In this document: one piece after another, positions 9,635 through 18,342 of the stretch
Position numbering within the stretch: the stretch's first letter is position 1
Layout: each line of letters begins with the position of its first letter
Source: Lactococcus fujiensis JCM 16395
Lineage (GTDB): Bacteria > Bacillota > Bacilli > Lactobacillales > Streptococcaceae
Length of the DNA: 64,000 bases
Assembly (NCBI RefSeq): GCF_002441655.1
Contig: NZ_JXJU01000009.1
Location: forward strand, 40,841 to 104,840
Direction: 5' to 3'
Translations under genes and position numbers: made by a program
The notes under the pieces: model-generated
Seen by the model: only the letters and a program-made list of their open reading frames with translations
Told to the model about the DNA's origin: nothing
Database searches by the model: none

Positions 9635-9664
9635 TTGATTATTTTTTTTTGAATAGGTTATAAT
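9635..9664 (+). promoter_or_regulatory. Promoter of the zinc-ribbon gene
   Basis: TTGATT (9635-9640), an 18-base T-rich spacer and TATAAT (9659-9664), 32 bases before the start codon. Confidence 0.75.
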
Positions 9665-9696
9665 GGAATTAGAAAAAGAAAGAGAGAGGTCATGTC

Positions 9697-9915
9697 ATGA
9701 ACGGTTACGAACGTCAATTTACTTGCGAAAAATGTGGAAATCATACCTTTGAGCAAGATCAATTCCAATCAACTGGTGGAGAGTTCTCCAAGCTTTTCAA
9801 CGTCCAAAATAAGAAATTCATTACAATATCTTGTTCGCAATGTGGTTTTACTGAACTTTATAAGGCCAAAACAAGCACTGGAATGAACGTTCTAGACTTT
9901 TTACTCAATGGATAA
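9697..9915 (+). CDS. Small zinc-ribbon protein (COG3478-like)
   Basis: A 72-residue protein with two cysteine pairs, CEKCG (residues 10-14) and CSQCGFTE (near 50), separated by about 35 residues. This is the layout of a single zinc ribbon of the predicted nucleic-acid-binding COG3478 group. No enzymatic motif is present. It has its own promoter and a terminator 13 bases after the stop, so it is a single-gene unit. A GAGAGAGGTC site precedes the ATG. The actual ligand is unknown. Confidence 0.85.
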   Translation: MNGYERQFTCEKCGNHTFEQDQFQSTGGEFSKLFNVQNKKFITISCSQCGFTELYKAKTSTGMNVLDFLLNG

Positions 9916-9927
9916 AACGAAAATCAG

Positions 9928-9957
9928 CCTTAAGTCTTATTCAGCCTTAAGGTTTTA
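9928..9957 (+). terminator. Terminator of the zinc-ribbon gene
   Basis: CCTTAAG / CTTAAGG stem (9928-9934 with 9946-9952), 11-base loop, then TTTT. Confidence 0.7.
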
Positions 9958-10032
9958 ATGTTATCATTAGGATGGATTTCGTCCATTAATTGAAAAACAT
10001 CTCCTATACATGCAAAACTAGAAAAGAGCTTT

Positions 10033-12036
10033 ATGTCAGTTTTAGAACTTAAAAATATTAAAAAATCATATTTCTTGGGAAAAGAAGAATTCCCTGTTCT
10101 CAAGGGAATTGATTTACAAATTGAACGCGGTGAATTCGTAAGTCTTCTTGGTGAATCTGGAGGCGGTAAATCAACATTGATGAATATTATCGGTGGCTTA
10201 GATCGCGAATACGATGGCGATGTTATCGTCGATGGTCTTGTTCAAAGAGCAAAAAAAGAAAAAGCGATGGATGCTTACCGACGCGAGACAATTGGCTTTA
10301 TTTTTCAATCCTTCAATCTCGTATCTTATTTATCTGTTCTTGACAATATCATGATCAGTTTGAAAATGACTGCTTTAACCGAAAAAGAACGTCATGCACG
10401 TGCAATAGAATTGACAAAACAAGTTGGACTCTATGAGCATCGGAAGAAAAAACCTGCGCAACTATCAGGGGGACAAAAACAAAGAGTAGCCATCGCGCGT
10501 GCCCTAGCCTCAGATCCAGAAATTATCTTGGCCGATGAACCAACTGGCGCACTTGATTCCCAAAATACAAGAGAAGTTTTGGCTTTATTGAGAGATATCG
10601 CGCAATCAGGTAAAACAGTCATTGTTGTAACGCACTCTCAGGAAGTAGCTGAATATGGCACTCGTATTATTCATTTGGCCGACGGGGTTATCACTGGTGA
10701 CGAAAGAATTAAACCCGCTTATCCAGCACTTGAACATGACCGAATCAAATCAAAAGCACTTTCTCTTGCCGATACATTTAAAACGGCTTTCCAACATTTT
10801 ACGAATGCATGGAAAATTAATTTGCTCATTGCAATCGGCACAGCAATTGGTTTATTCTCTGTCATCTTCTTCCTTGGCCTTGGGAATGGCGCGACCAAGT
10901 ATATGAACCACATGATTACGTCCAATGTCAATCCAAATATCGTGACTGTTTTCAAGAGAACGACAACCGATAATGCTGTTGCGAACACCGAAGCACTTCG
11001 GCAGGCGCAAGAAAATTTAGGAGCTACGGACAATCTACTTGATTCAAACCATCTTAACAGTTTAAAAGATGCAAAATACGTAACAAAAGTTGAACCTGCT
11101 TATTCAATAAGCGGTTTAACAACAATGAAATATGATTCTACAACGAAAACAGGACTTTATTCAATCACAACATGGAACGCATCCAATATTAATGACTCCT
11201 ATGTCAAAGGCAATAAGCCAGAAAATGGTGAAATTGCACTTTATGAAAAAGATGCAAAAGCGTTAAATAATGATTATAAATCCTTAATTGGTCAATCAAT
11301 CTCAATTACATTCACTGCAAAGACATCATCGAATAGTAATGTGGAAGTAACCAAATCTCTCAAAGTGTCGGGAATTTTGAAAAATCCTGATAGCGCTGGT
11401 GCTGGAGGGGGAGCTGCAAGTTCAGTTATCATGACTGCATCAACTTTGAAATCTTCTTTAAGTGCTGCTGGTGCTGATTCTGATGCCGCATATGCCGTTG
11501 TCTCAGTTGATAAAGTCGATCATGTCAAATCTGCCGCACAAACAATCCAAAAGATAAAAATTGATGGAAACAAAGCCTTCGCAACGTTTAATATGGGATC
11601 CATTCTTGACACATTAACGAATATAACAAATATTGTCAGCTACGTACTTGCTGCAATTGCAGGAATTAGTCTGATCGTATCTATTTTCATGATTGTTGTG
11701 ACCACTTACATGTCCGTTGCTGAACGAACAAAAGAAATTGGGGTTATTCGTGCGCTTGGTGGACGCCGTAAAGATATTTCACGTTTGTTTACTTTTGAAA
11801 GTTTGATTTTAGGACTTCCATCTGCAATCATCGCCATTTTGGCTGCATTCTTGGGCGAATTTATTATTAATAAGGCCCTCTCAGGTTTCCTTGACGGTGT
11901 CAGTATCGTTCAAATTTCTATCGGTCACTTGATTTTCGCTGTCATCGTTGCTGTGTTAATTGCTCTATTTGCCAGTCTCGCACCAAGTGGACGCGCAGCT
12001 CGACTTAATACAATTGAAGCATTAGCCGCAGAATAA
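10033..12036 (+). CDS. MacB-like ABC exporter, ATPase fused to FtsX-type permease
   Basis: A 667-residue membrane ABC protein, probably for export of peptides or drugs, or for envelope stress. Residues 1-225 are the ATPase: Walker A GESGGGKST (40-48), signature LSGGQKQR (near 143), Walker B ILADEPTGALD. Residues 260-285 are the first membrane helix, followed by a 250-residue extracellular domain rich in Ser, Thr and Ala. The last 140 residues have three more helices with the FtsX pattern ERTKEIGVIRALGGRRKDI. One chain carries both halves, as in MacB, but no MacA-like adaptor gene is adjacent. The signal that controls it is not visible. Confidence 0.9.
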   Translation: MSVLELKNIKKSYFLGKEEFPVLKGIDLQIERGEFVSLLGESGGGKSTLMNIIGGLDREYDGDVIVDGLVQRAKKEKAMDAYRRETIGFIFQSFNLVSYLSVLDNIMISLKMTALTEKERHARAIELTKQVGLYEHRKKKPAQLSGGQKQRVAIARALASDPEIILADEPTGALDSQNTREVLALLRDIAQSGKTVIVVTHSQEVAEYGTRIIHLADGVITGDERIKPAYPALEHDRIKSKALSLADTFKTAFQHFTNAWKINLLIAIGTAIGLFSVIFFLGLGNGATKYMNHMITSNVNPNIVTVFKRTTTDNAVANTEALRQAQENLGATDNLLDSNHLNSLKDAKYVTKVEPAYSISGLTTMKYDSTTKTGLYSITTWNASNINDSYVKGNKPENGEIALYEKDAKALNNDYKSLIGQSISITFTAKTSSNSNVEVTKSLKVSGILKNPDSAGAGGGAASSVIMTASTLKSSLSAAGADSDAAYAVVSVDKVDHVKSAAQTIQKIKIDGNKAFATFNMGSILDTLTNITNIVSYVLAAIAGISLIVSIFMIVVTTYMSVAERTKEIGVIRALGGRRKDISRLFTFESLILGLPSAIIAILAAFLGEFIINKALSGFLDGVSIVQISIGHLIFAVIVAVLIALFASLAPSGRAARLNTIEALAAE

Positions 12037-12087
12037 CATTATTTTATGCCCATTTTAAGTTATATTGAATATAATATAATTTAATTA

Positions 12088-12126
12088 ATAAAAATAGACC
12101 TTGCCAAAGACAAAGCCTATTTTTTT
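12088..12126 (+). terminator. Terminator of the ABC exporter gene
   Basis: AAAATAGAC / GCCTATTTT stem with one G-T type pair, followed by seven T, about 55 bases after the stop. Confidence 0.65.
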
Positions 12127-12172
12127 GGCCCGTTGATATATATTTTTATACATAACGCTTTTAGGAGAACCC

Positions 12173-12796
12173 ATGCAAGAACTTATTATACAGATTATGA
12201 ATCAGTTTGGCTATATTGGTGTAGCTTTTCTAATCATGATTGAGAATGTCTTTCCCCCAATCCCATCCGAAGTGATTTTAACATTTGGTGGTTTCATGAC
12301 GACTTACAGTAATCTTGGAGTCTGGCAAATGATCCTCGCCGCCACAATTGGATCAGTTTTAGGTGCAATCATTCTCTATTATATTGGTCGTGTTTTAAAT
12401 GTTGACCGATTAGAGCAATTAATGTCTGGACGCCTTGGTAAATTCTTACGATTAAAAAAAGGAGACATCAAAAATGCAGAACAATGGTTTATGAAAAGAG
12501 GTTACATGACCATCTTCTTCTGTCGCTTTATTCCATTGATTCGTAGCCTTATTTCTATTCCTGCAGGGTCGGCAAAAATGAAACTTCCTCACTTTTTGAT
12601 TTTGACAACCTTAGGAACATTGATTTGGAATATTGTTCTCGTCTTTCTAGGCCGTACAGTGGGCGATAATTGGGAATCCATCGCAGCAATTCTTGATACA
12701 TACTCCAATTATACCGTCATAGCATTAGGGTTACTTGCTACTGGCTTCGTCTTATACTTCCTGAGAAAAAGAGTGTTTGTAACAAATAAAAAATAA
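12173..12796 (+). CDS. DedA-family membrane protein (first copy)
   Basis: A 207-residue integral membrane protein of the DedA/SNARE-associated (VTT) superfamily, a group linked to lipid flipping and to membrane potential and cation or drug resistance. Visible hallmarks are ENVFPPIPSEVIL (residues 24-36), the family's acidic and proline re-entrant segment, and FFCRFIPLIRSLISIPAG (near 120), with the conserved Arg. An AGGAGAA site precedes the ATG. It has a shared terminator with the convergent MarR gene. A second DedA gene lies at 39441; the two are only distantly alike. Confidence 0.92.
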   Translation: MQELIIQIMNQFGYIGVAFLIMIENVFPPIPSEVILTFGGFMTTYSNLGVWQMILAATIGSVLGAIILYYIGRVLNVDRLEQLMSGRLGKFLRLKKGDIKNAEQWFMKRGYMTIFFCRFIPLIRSLISIPAGSAKMKLPHFLILTTLGTLIWNIVLVFLGRTVGDNWESIAAILDTYSNYTVIALGLLATGFVLYFLRKRVFVTNKK

Positions 12797-12820
12797 AAAA
12801 AGAGTGCGAACTCTTTTTTT
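12794..12820. terminator. Bidirectional terminator between dedA and marR genes
   Basis: AAAAAGAG / CTCTTTTT stem with a TGCGAA loop, poly-A before and poly-T after. It serves both convergent genes; the MarR stop codon (12819-12821) lies in its T-run. Confidence 0.85.
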
Positions 12821-13553
12821 AAAACTCATTCCATTCTTCAGATTCTTTTTTAGAATTTTTTGCATTTTTAGAATCGCGATAAGGCCACCGTGAATCAAGA
12901 CTATTATTTTGCCTTTCTTTAAAAATTGATTCTTGATTCCCATGATGAATTTCCTCACCCATTTTTCGCATATCTGCGACAGCCCGATTGCTCACTTTTC
13001 GCATTTGTTCGGCGAAATCATGCATTTCGATTGGAGAAAATTGAAAAGGGAATCGCCCACCCTTCATACCAAAAAGTGAGAAATCAATGTTTTCACAATC
13101 AAATTTTTCATCTTTATTTGCCTCAACAAGCTTATTAATTAATTTATCGAGCTGAACTTGTTCTTCATCAGTTAAAACATCAAAAATTTCCTTGCCTATA
13201 TTATCTCTGAAATCAATACGTTTTTCGTATGCTAAACGGCCTTTCTTTGTCAAATAGACTCGACTCACCCGCTTGTCATTTTCGTCTTGTCGTCGTTCCA
13301 CATAGCCATCCTCCTCCAAGTTCTTAACTTGGGCCGTAACACTGGAGGGCTTTATGTCTAGTTGTTCAGAAATTTCCGAGTTTGTCAGACCGTCCTGAAT
13401 CCAGAGCTCAACCATCAAACCCTGTGCACCATTTCGTTTCCCGCGATTCTTCAATTTTTCTGACAACATTTCCATGTGAAGTGCTGTCATAAACCGAGGA
13501 CTATGTAATAATCTAGAAAAGAGTTGCAGTAGTTCATTTGTTTTTTCAGACAT
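12819..13553 (-). CDS. MarR-family regulator with long C-terminal extension
   Basis: A 244-residue protein, about 100 longer than a usual MarR. Residues 30-140 form the winged helix-turn-helix: LTNSEISEQLDIKPSSVTAQ, followed by the wing YVERRQDENDKRVSRVYLT. The C-terminal 100 residues are charged, with FPFQFSPIEMHDFAEQMRKV and then a polar tail, which I cannot assign to a family. A consensus promoter with an overlapping inverted repeat sits immediately upstream, which suggests autorepression (inference). It is divergent from nothing: the cyd genes run in the same direction and end just before its promoter. Confidence 0.85.
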   Translation of the reverse strand: MSEKTNELLQLFSRLLHSPRFMTALHMEMLSEKLKNRGKRNGAQGLMVELWIQDGLTNSEISEQLDIKPSSVTAQVKNLEEDGYVERRQDENDKRVSRVYLTKKGRLAYEKRIDFRDNIGKEIFDVLTDEEQVQLDKLINKLVEANKDEKFDCENIDFSLFGMKGGRFPFQFSPIEMHDFAEQMRKVSNRAVADMRKMGEEIHHGNQESIFKERQNNSLDSRWPYRDSKNAKNSKKESEEWNEF

Positions 13554-13615
13554 TTATTTGTACCTTAGTTTTCACAATTTTAGTTAGTTTAACATTATTG
13601 ATTCTAACAAAATTA

Positions 13616-13655
13616 ATTATAATGGCTTTAATTAGTTTTGTCAATAGAAAACTAA
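13616..13655 (-). promoter_or_regulatory. MarR gene promoter with overlapping operator
   Basis: Perfect minus-strand consensus TTGACA (13639-13644), 17-base spacer, TATAAT (13616-13621). The inverted repeat TTAGTTTT / AAAACTAA (13632-13639 with 13648-13655) covers the -35 box. Further TTAGTT half sites lie at 13565-13590 between the promoter and the gene. Confidence 0.75.
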
Positions 13656-13659
13656 ACAT

Positions 13660-13688
13660 AAAAGAAAATCAGTCCGAGGACTGATTTT
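13660..13688 (-). terminator. Terminator after cydC
   Basis: Nine-pair stem AATCAGTCC / GGACTGATT followed by TTCTTTT on the minus strand, beginning at the cydC stop codon. Confidence 0.85.
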
Positions 13689-15434
13689 TTAAATGCCTTG
13701 ATCAAGCTGATAGAGCCGCTTGAAATCTTCATTTTCATTGAGTAAGGCATGTGGTTCTCCATCAATTTTGATGCTTCCATTTTCTAAGAAAATAACGCGA
13801 TCCATCCGCTGAATTCCTAGCAAGTGGTGGGTGATGAAGAGAATTGTTTTTCCTTTCAATCGATCAAAGAAAAGTTGCAAAAGCTGATTTTCAGTGATTG
13901 GGTCAAGAGAAACGGTTGGCTCATCCAAAATTATTGTTTGAGCATTAGAAAGTAATATTCGAGCAAGTGCCAAACGTTGACGTTCGCCGCCTGAAAATTG
14001 TGTTCCAGCTTCATTAATCCATTCAGCTAGACCGTTAGGCAAGCTTTCAACCATCGATTTTAGTCCAACGAGCTCTAGTGTTTCCCAAATTTCTTCATCT
14101 GTCGCATCTAGTTTAGCTAATGTCAAATTTGATCGAAGTGTAGCATTGAATATATAGGGACTTTGATTAATTACACCAATTTTTGATTCAACATTATTAG
14201 CTTTTGATGGTTCTACATTTCCAAACGTAATTTTTCCTGAAGTTGGTCGTAAATCACCACGAACAAGACTGGCAAGAGTGGATTTCCCTACCCCAGAACG
14301 TCCTAAAATAACCAGATGTTCACCTTTATTAATTTCCAAATTAAGATTTTTAAAGACCACTTGTCCATCCTCAAATGAGAAACTCATGTCTCGAATTGAT
14401 AAATCGTCTGAAACGATTGCTTGATTACGAATGGTTTCATCTGAATCAGGTAATTGATTCAAACGTTTAACTGAATCCGCATAACGTTGCGTTTCAACAA
14501 TAGCTTCTGAAAGTGGTCCATAAGCATCAAAAAGTGGAAAAGCCATTAATGAAATTGCTGCAATATAATTTAATGACTCACCGCTAGTCAAATGAAGACC
14601 AGACCAGATTAGTAAAAAGACGACTAAAGTTGCATAAATGAATTGTAAAAGCAGTCCACGTTTACGAGCAAAACTGAAAAGTCCTTTTTGAACAGAACGC
14701 GTGTTTTTTTCTGCTTCCAAATAATTTTTTAAGAAGTCATCTTTACGACCAGAAAGAGTCCAATCTTGTAGCCCTAAAATATCTTCTGTCAAATCTGAAA
14801 AAAGTTGATTTCGGTAATGTTTCAACCGCGTATCGTCATTAACTGTCCATTTAAATGACAAGAATGGAATTAGAATTAGTAAAATTCCGAGGAAAATCGC
14901 CAAACCAAAGGCTAATGAAAGTGAAACCACCGATGCAGAAATTAAAAGGGCAATAGATAAGGCACCGGCAATTAGCACTGGAAAGATTGTTCTTAAATAT
15001 AAATTTTGTAGGCTGGCTAAATCTTCGTTTAATATACCCAACAAATCCCCGATTTTTAATCGATTTGCAATACTCACTGAGTTTTTCTCAAGGCGTAAAT
15101 ACAATTTTTTTCGTAATTCGCTTGTAATTTTCAAAATCCAGTTATGTGAGGTCAAACGTTCAACATAGCGAATAACTGGACGTCCGATACCGAAAACACG
15201 AACCATCAGAACTGGTACATAAATCATGAGAATATTTTCTGGTTTTCGTGCCGATTTGGAAATGACATAACCACTGGAAAACATGAGTAATCCTGCGCAT
15301 AACATTGTGATCACACCTAAAAATACCGCCAATATTAATCCTGATTTATATTTTTTCAAATAAGGGGTAATCCAATTGTTACTAAATAAGATATCTCTAA
15401 TTTTCATTTTATTTTTGTCATTGAGTTTATCCAT
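13689..15434 (-). CDS. cydC: Cysteine/glutathione ABC exporter subunit CydC
   Basis: One half of the heterodimeric CydDC inner-membrane exporter of thiols, needed to assemble cytochrome bd. In its 581 residues six membrane helices occupy about 30-310. The ATPase follows, with Walker A GRSGVGKST (near 375), signature FSGGERQR and Walker B IILDEPTVSLDP. The start ATG at 15434 lies four bases after the cydD stop, with AGGGTAAGGA as ribosome site. Which thiol is exported in this organism is not shown by sequence. Confidence 0.92.
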   Translation of the reverse strand: MDKLNDKNKMKIRDILFSNNWITPYLKKYKSGLILAVFLGVITMLCAGLLMFSSGYVISKSARKPENILMIYVPVLMVRVFGIGRPVIRYVERLTSHNWILKITSELRKKLYLRLEKNSVSIANRLKIGDLLGILNEDLASLQNLYLRTIFPVLIAGALSIALLISASVVSLSLAFGLAIFLGILLILIPFLSFKWTVNDDTRLKHYRNQLFSDLTEDILGLQDWTLSGRKDDFLKNYLEAEKNTRSVQKGLFSFARKRGLLLQFIYATLVVFLLIWSGLHLTSGESLNYIAAISLMAFPLFDAYGPLSEAIVETQRYADSVKRLNQLPDSDETIRNQAIVSDDLSIRDMSFSFEDGQVVFKNLNLEINKGEHLVILGRSGVGKSTLASLVRGDLRPTSGKITFGNVEPSKANNVESKIGVINQSPYIFNATLRSNLTLAKLDATDEEIWETLELVGLKSMVESLPNGLAEWINEAGTQFSGGERQRLALARILLSNAQTIILDEPTVSLDPITENQLLQLFFDRLKGKTILFITHHLLGIQRMDRVIFLENGSIKIDGEPHALLNENEDFKRLYQLDQGI

Positions 15435-15438
15435 GTCC

Positions 15439-17148
15439 TTACCCTCTCATTTCTGCAATTAATTTTTGATAATATGCATTTTCTGCAAGCAAAGTTTCAT
15501 GTGTTCCAATGCCTTGAACTTCTCCTTCATTGAGGACAATGACAAGGTCCATTTTCGGAAGCCAGTGAAGTCGGTGCGTTGCTAAGAAAACCAATTTATC
15601 ATTGAGGAGTGGAAGGATATTTTCTTTAATTTCAAGTTCCGTTTCGATATCCAAATGAGCGGTAGGTTCATCAAGTAAGAGTATATTGCGGTTTTTTGAT
15701 AAAAAGGCTCGAGCTAAAGCAACACGTTGCATCTGACCGCCCGATAAAGTCCGTCCTCCTGCACCAATTAATACATCAAGGCCCAGGTTTTCTACTAATT
15801 TAGTAAGACCAGCTTGATTCGCTGCATCAATTATTTCTTCATCCGTTGCAGTTGGTTCATAGAATGCCAAATTATCTCGCAAACTACCAGCAAAGACGTA
15901 CGTATTTTGTGGTATAAAGGATACCGACCGGCGCCAATTTTCGTCGTTTAATGTTGAAATTTGACTTTTGCCATTCAATTCATAATTTCCAGAAGTAGGG
16001 TTCGAAAAGCCAGAGAGCATATTTAGAAGCGTTGATTTACCCGAACCTGAAGCTCCAACAATGGCCACTTTTTGAAGTCCTTTAATTGTCACATTGACAT
16101 TATTAATGCCACGTCCATTTTCATATGCTTTAGTCAGTTCCGACAAGGTTAAACTCGATTTTTCCGTCCAGAAAACTGGTTTTTCTACTTGAGTTGACAA
16201 TTGCTCATCCGTATCAAGAACAGCTTTTACAGCCTGAAATGAGTTTTTTCCATTTAATGTCGCATGATAGTCACTTGCAAATTCACGTAAGGGCAAAAAG
16301 TATTCGGGTGCTAAAATCAAGGCCATTAAAGCAGGAAATAGCAAAATTTCACCACTCATCAATCGCAAGCCGAGGAACAGAGCCATCGTGGCTACTGACA
16401 ATGTTGAAAAGAAATCAAGGGCAAATGTTGATAAAATAGCAACAGACAATGTTCTCATCGTTGCTACTCTAAAACGCTCTGAAGTATGGAAAATTGAATT
16501 GGCATAATCTTTGGAACGACCAAAATATTTTAACGTTGAAATCCCGCGTAATGAGTCTAAAAAGTGATTAGATAAAATTTGGTATGACTCATATTGTCGG
16601 CTAGCCCGACCTTCCGCAGCATACCCCAAAAGCACCATAAAAACAATTGAGATAGGAAAGGTGATGATTAAGACAATTGAACTTCTCCAATCAATTATTA
16701 CGACGGCCAGTAAAATCACCATTGGAACAATAACCATATTAAAAACTTTGGAAAGAACCAATTTAATATAGGTTTCAACATCCTCAATGCCAGTAATCGC
16801 GGTAGTCGCTAAAGAACCTGAACCCATTTCAGAAGCCAATGTTGGGCCTAATTTAAAGACTTTATTTAACAACTCAGCACGAAGCTCAATTGATATCGTA
16901 TAGGCAAATTTATCCAGAAATCGTAACCTAAAGAAATTAATTACTTCACGACCAAAGAAACAAATAAAAAAGCCGATTATAGCGACAAGAGCCGACTTCA
17001 ACCCTTTCCCCATCCACATTGTTGTAAGCGCCTGGGCAATAAAATACGCTTGACCAATTATTACAAGTGCTTGTAAAACAGCAAGGACCATGATAAAAGG
17101 CAGCTTATTACGTAAGCCTGGTAATTTGAAAAGTGCTTTATCAATCAT
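15439..17148 (-). CDS. cydD: Cysteine/glutathione ABC exporter subunit CydD
   Basis: Partner of CydC. The 569 residues comprise six membrane helices (about 15-300) and an ATPase with Walker A GASGSGKST (near 365), signature LSGGQMQR and Walker B ILLLDEPTAHLD. A GGAAG site precedes the ATG. It lies about 200 bases after cydB, behind a strong hairpin, so cydDC probably has both read-through and its own promoter. A TATAAT near 17256-17262 on the minus strand is a possible -10 box for that. Confidence 0.92.
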   Translation of the reverse strand: MIDKALFKLPGLRNKLPFIMVLAVLQALVIIGQAYFIAQALTTMWMGKGLKSALVAIIGFFICFFGREVINFFRLRFLDKFAYTISIELRAELLNKVFKLGPTLASEMGSGSLATTAITGIEDVETYIKLVLSKVFNMVIVPMVILLAVVIIDWRSSIVLIITFPISIVFMVLLGYAAEGRASRQYESYQILSNHFLDSLRGISTLKYFGRSKDYANSIFHTSERFRVATMRTLSVAILSTFALDFFSTLSVATMALFLGLRLMSGEILLFPALMALILAPEYFLPLREFASDYHATLNGKNSFQAVKAVLDTDEQLSTQVEKPVFWTEKSSLTLSELTKAYENGRGINNVNVTIKGLQKVAIVGASGSGKSTLLNMLSGFSNPTSGNYELNGKSQISTLNDENWRRSVSFIPQNTYVFAGSLRDNLAFYEPTATDEEIIDAANQAGLTKLVENLGLDVLIGAGGRTLSGGQMQRVALARAFLSKNRNILLLDEPTAHLDIETELEIKENILPLLNDKLVFLATHRLHWLPKMDLVIVLNEGEVQGIGTHETLLAENAYYQKLIAEMRG

Positions 17149-17274
17149 TTTTCTTCCTTTTCATATTGGCAATAGACCCAAAAGTGTCAAAGCACTCATT
17201 CAAATCTATTGAATAAATATTTGAATAATAGTATGTTAAAAAATTAACTAATAAGTCAATTATACCTAATTTCT

Positions 17275-17315
17275 AAAAAAAAATAGTGACGTAAAGATTA
17301 TAAACTTTACGTCAC
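17275..17315 (-). terminator. Terminator between cydB and cydD
   Basis: Perfect 11-pair stem GTGACGTAAAG / CTTTACGTCAC (17286-17296 with 17305-17315) followed by a long T-run on the minus strand, 30 bases after the cydB stop. It divides the cyd cluster into cydAB and cydDC units. Confidence 0.88.
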
Positions 17316-17346
17316 CAAGTCATTCTATTAAATCGTAAATTTTGGT

Positions 17347-18342
17347 TTATTTTTTAATTCGTTTGCGGAAAACCCAGTATGTCCAACCCATATAGGCTAA
17401 GACGAATGGTAAAATTAAAATCACAACCCATTTCATTACATTCAATGTGTAAGGTGTTGATGAGGCATGTTTAATCAAAATTGAATTTGCAGGATCTTTG
17501 GCAATCATCACACGAGGGAACATGCCTTGGAAAATGAAAGCTACCAATGCAACAAAGGTAAAGCCTGATGACAAAAATGCTCCCATTTCATTCTTTTTGT
17601 AACTAAATAGATGTGCCAAGACTGATAAGAGCACAATTAAACCTAAAGTTGCAATCGTCCCCACCAAGTGTTTATCAAAGAAGTCTGTGTAAATCATGAC
17701 TAAGATGGCAAAAACAACTTCTCCAGCATACAATACGAAATACAACTTGTTTGCCCATTGATTAGCTCGCTGACGAAGGTCACCTTCCGTTTTTAATGCG
17801 ATATAATTTAAACCGTGTAAGTAACTCAAGAGAGCAACTGCTACACCACCAACGACTGACAAGGGATTGACGTATGTCCATAATGTTGCATAAACGTCTC
17901 CGTTAGCATCTATTGGTACTGGTTGAATCATCCCTGTAAACAATAAACCAAACAAGAACGGAATTGCAAAACTCGAAATTCCTAAAATTTTCACCCAAGT
18001 ATTTTTAGCTTTTTCAGTGGCTGCATGATGACGAAACTCAAAAGTTACGCCACGAAGAATCAAGCCAACCAAAATAAGCAAGAGAATGTTATAAAAGCCC
18101 GAGAAAAGTGAGGCGTACCAGTAAGGGAAAGAAGCAAACATTGATCCTCCCGCTGTTAAAAGCCAAACTTCATTCATATCCCACACTGGACCAATGGTAC
18201 CAATCGTTTGATCTACTTCTCTTTTATCTTTTGGCAATGTAATAGCAGACATTCCCACACCGAAGTCAAAGCCTTCGAGGAAGAAAAAGCCTGAGAAGAG
18301 AACGCCAATGAGGACGAACCATAAAATTTGCATACCTGTCAT
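17347..18342 (-). CDS. cydB: Cytochrome bd ubiquinol/menaquinol oxidase subunit II
   Basis: Second membrane subunit of the terminal oxidase that reduces oxygen to water with menaquinol electrons. The 331 residues have about eight or nine helices. The start region MQILWFVLIGVLFSGFFFLE and the GPVWDMNEVWLL stretch with its Trp and Asp are family hallmarks. The start is one base after the cydA stop, with AGGAGGTGGA as ribosome site inside the cydA end. Lactococci need external heme to use this enzyme (general knowledge). No CydX-type small subunit is seen. Confidence 0.95.
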   Translation of the reverse strand: MTGMQILWFVLIGVLFSGFFFLEGFDFGVGMSAITLPKDKREVDQTIGTIGPVWDMNEVWLLTAGGSMFASFPYWYASLFSGFYNILLLILVGLILRGVTFEFRHHAATEKAKNTWVKILGISSFAIPFLFGLLFTGMIQPVPIDANGDVYATLWTYVNPLSVVGGVAVALLSYLHGLNYIALKTEGDLRQRANQWANKLYFVLYAGEVVFAILVMIYTDFFDKHLVGTIATLGLIVLLSVLAHLFSYKKNEMGAFLSSGFTFVALVAFIFQGMFPRVMIAKDPANSILIKHASSTPYTLNVMKWVVILILPFVLAYMGWTYWVFRKRIKK

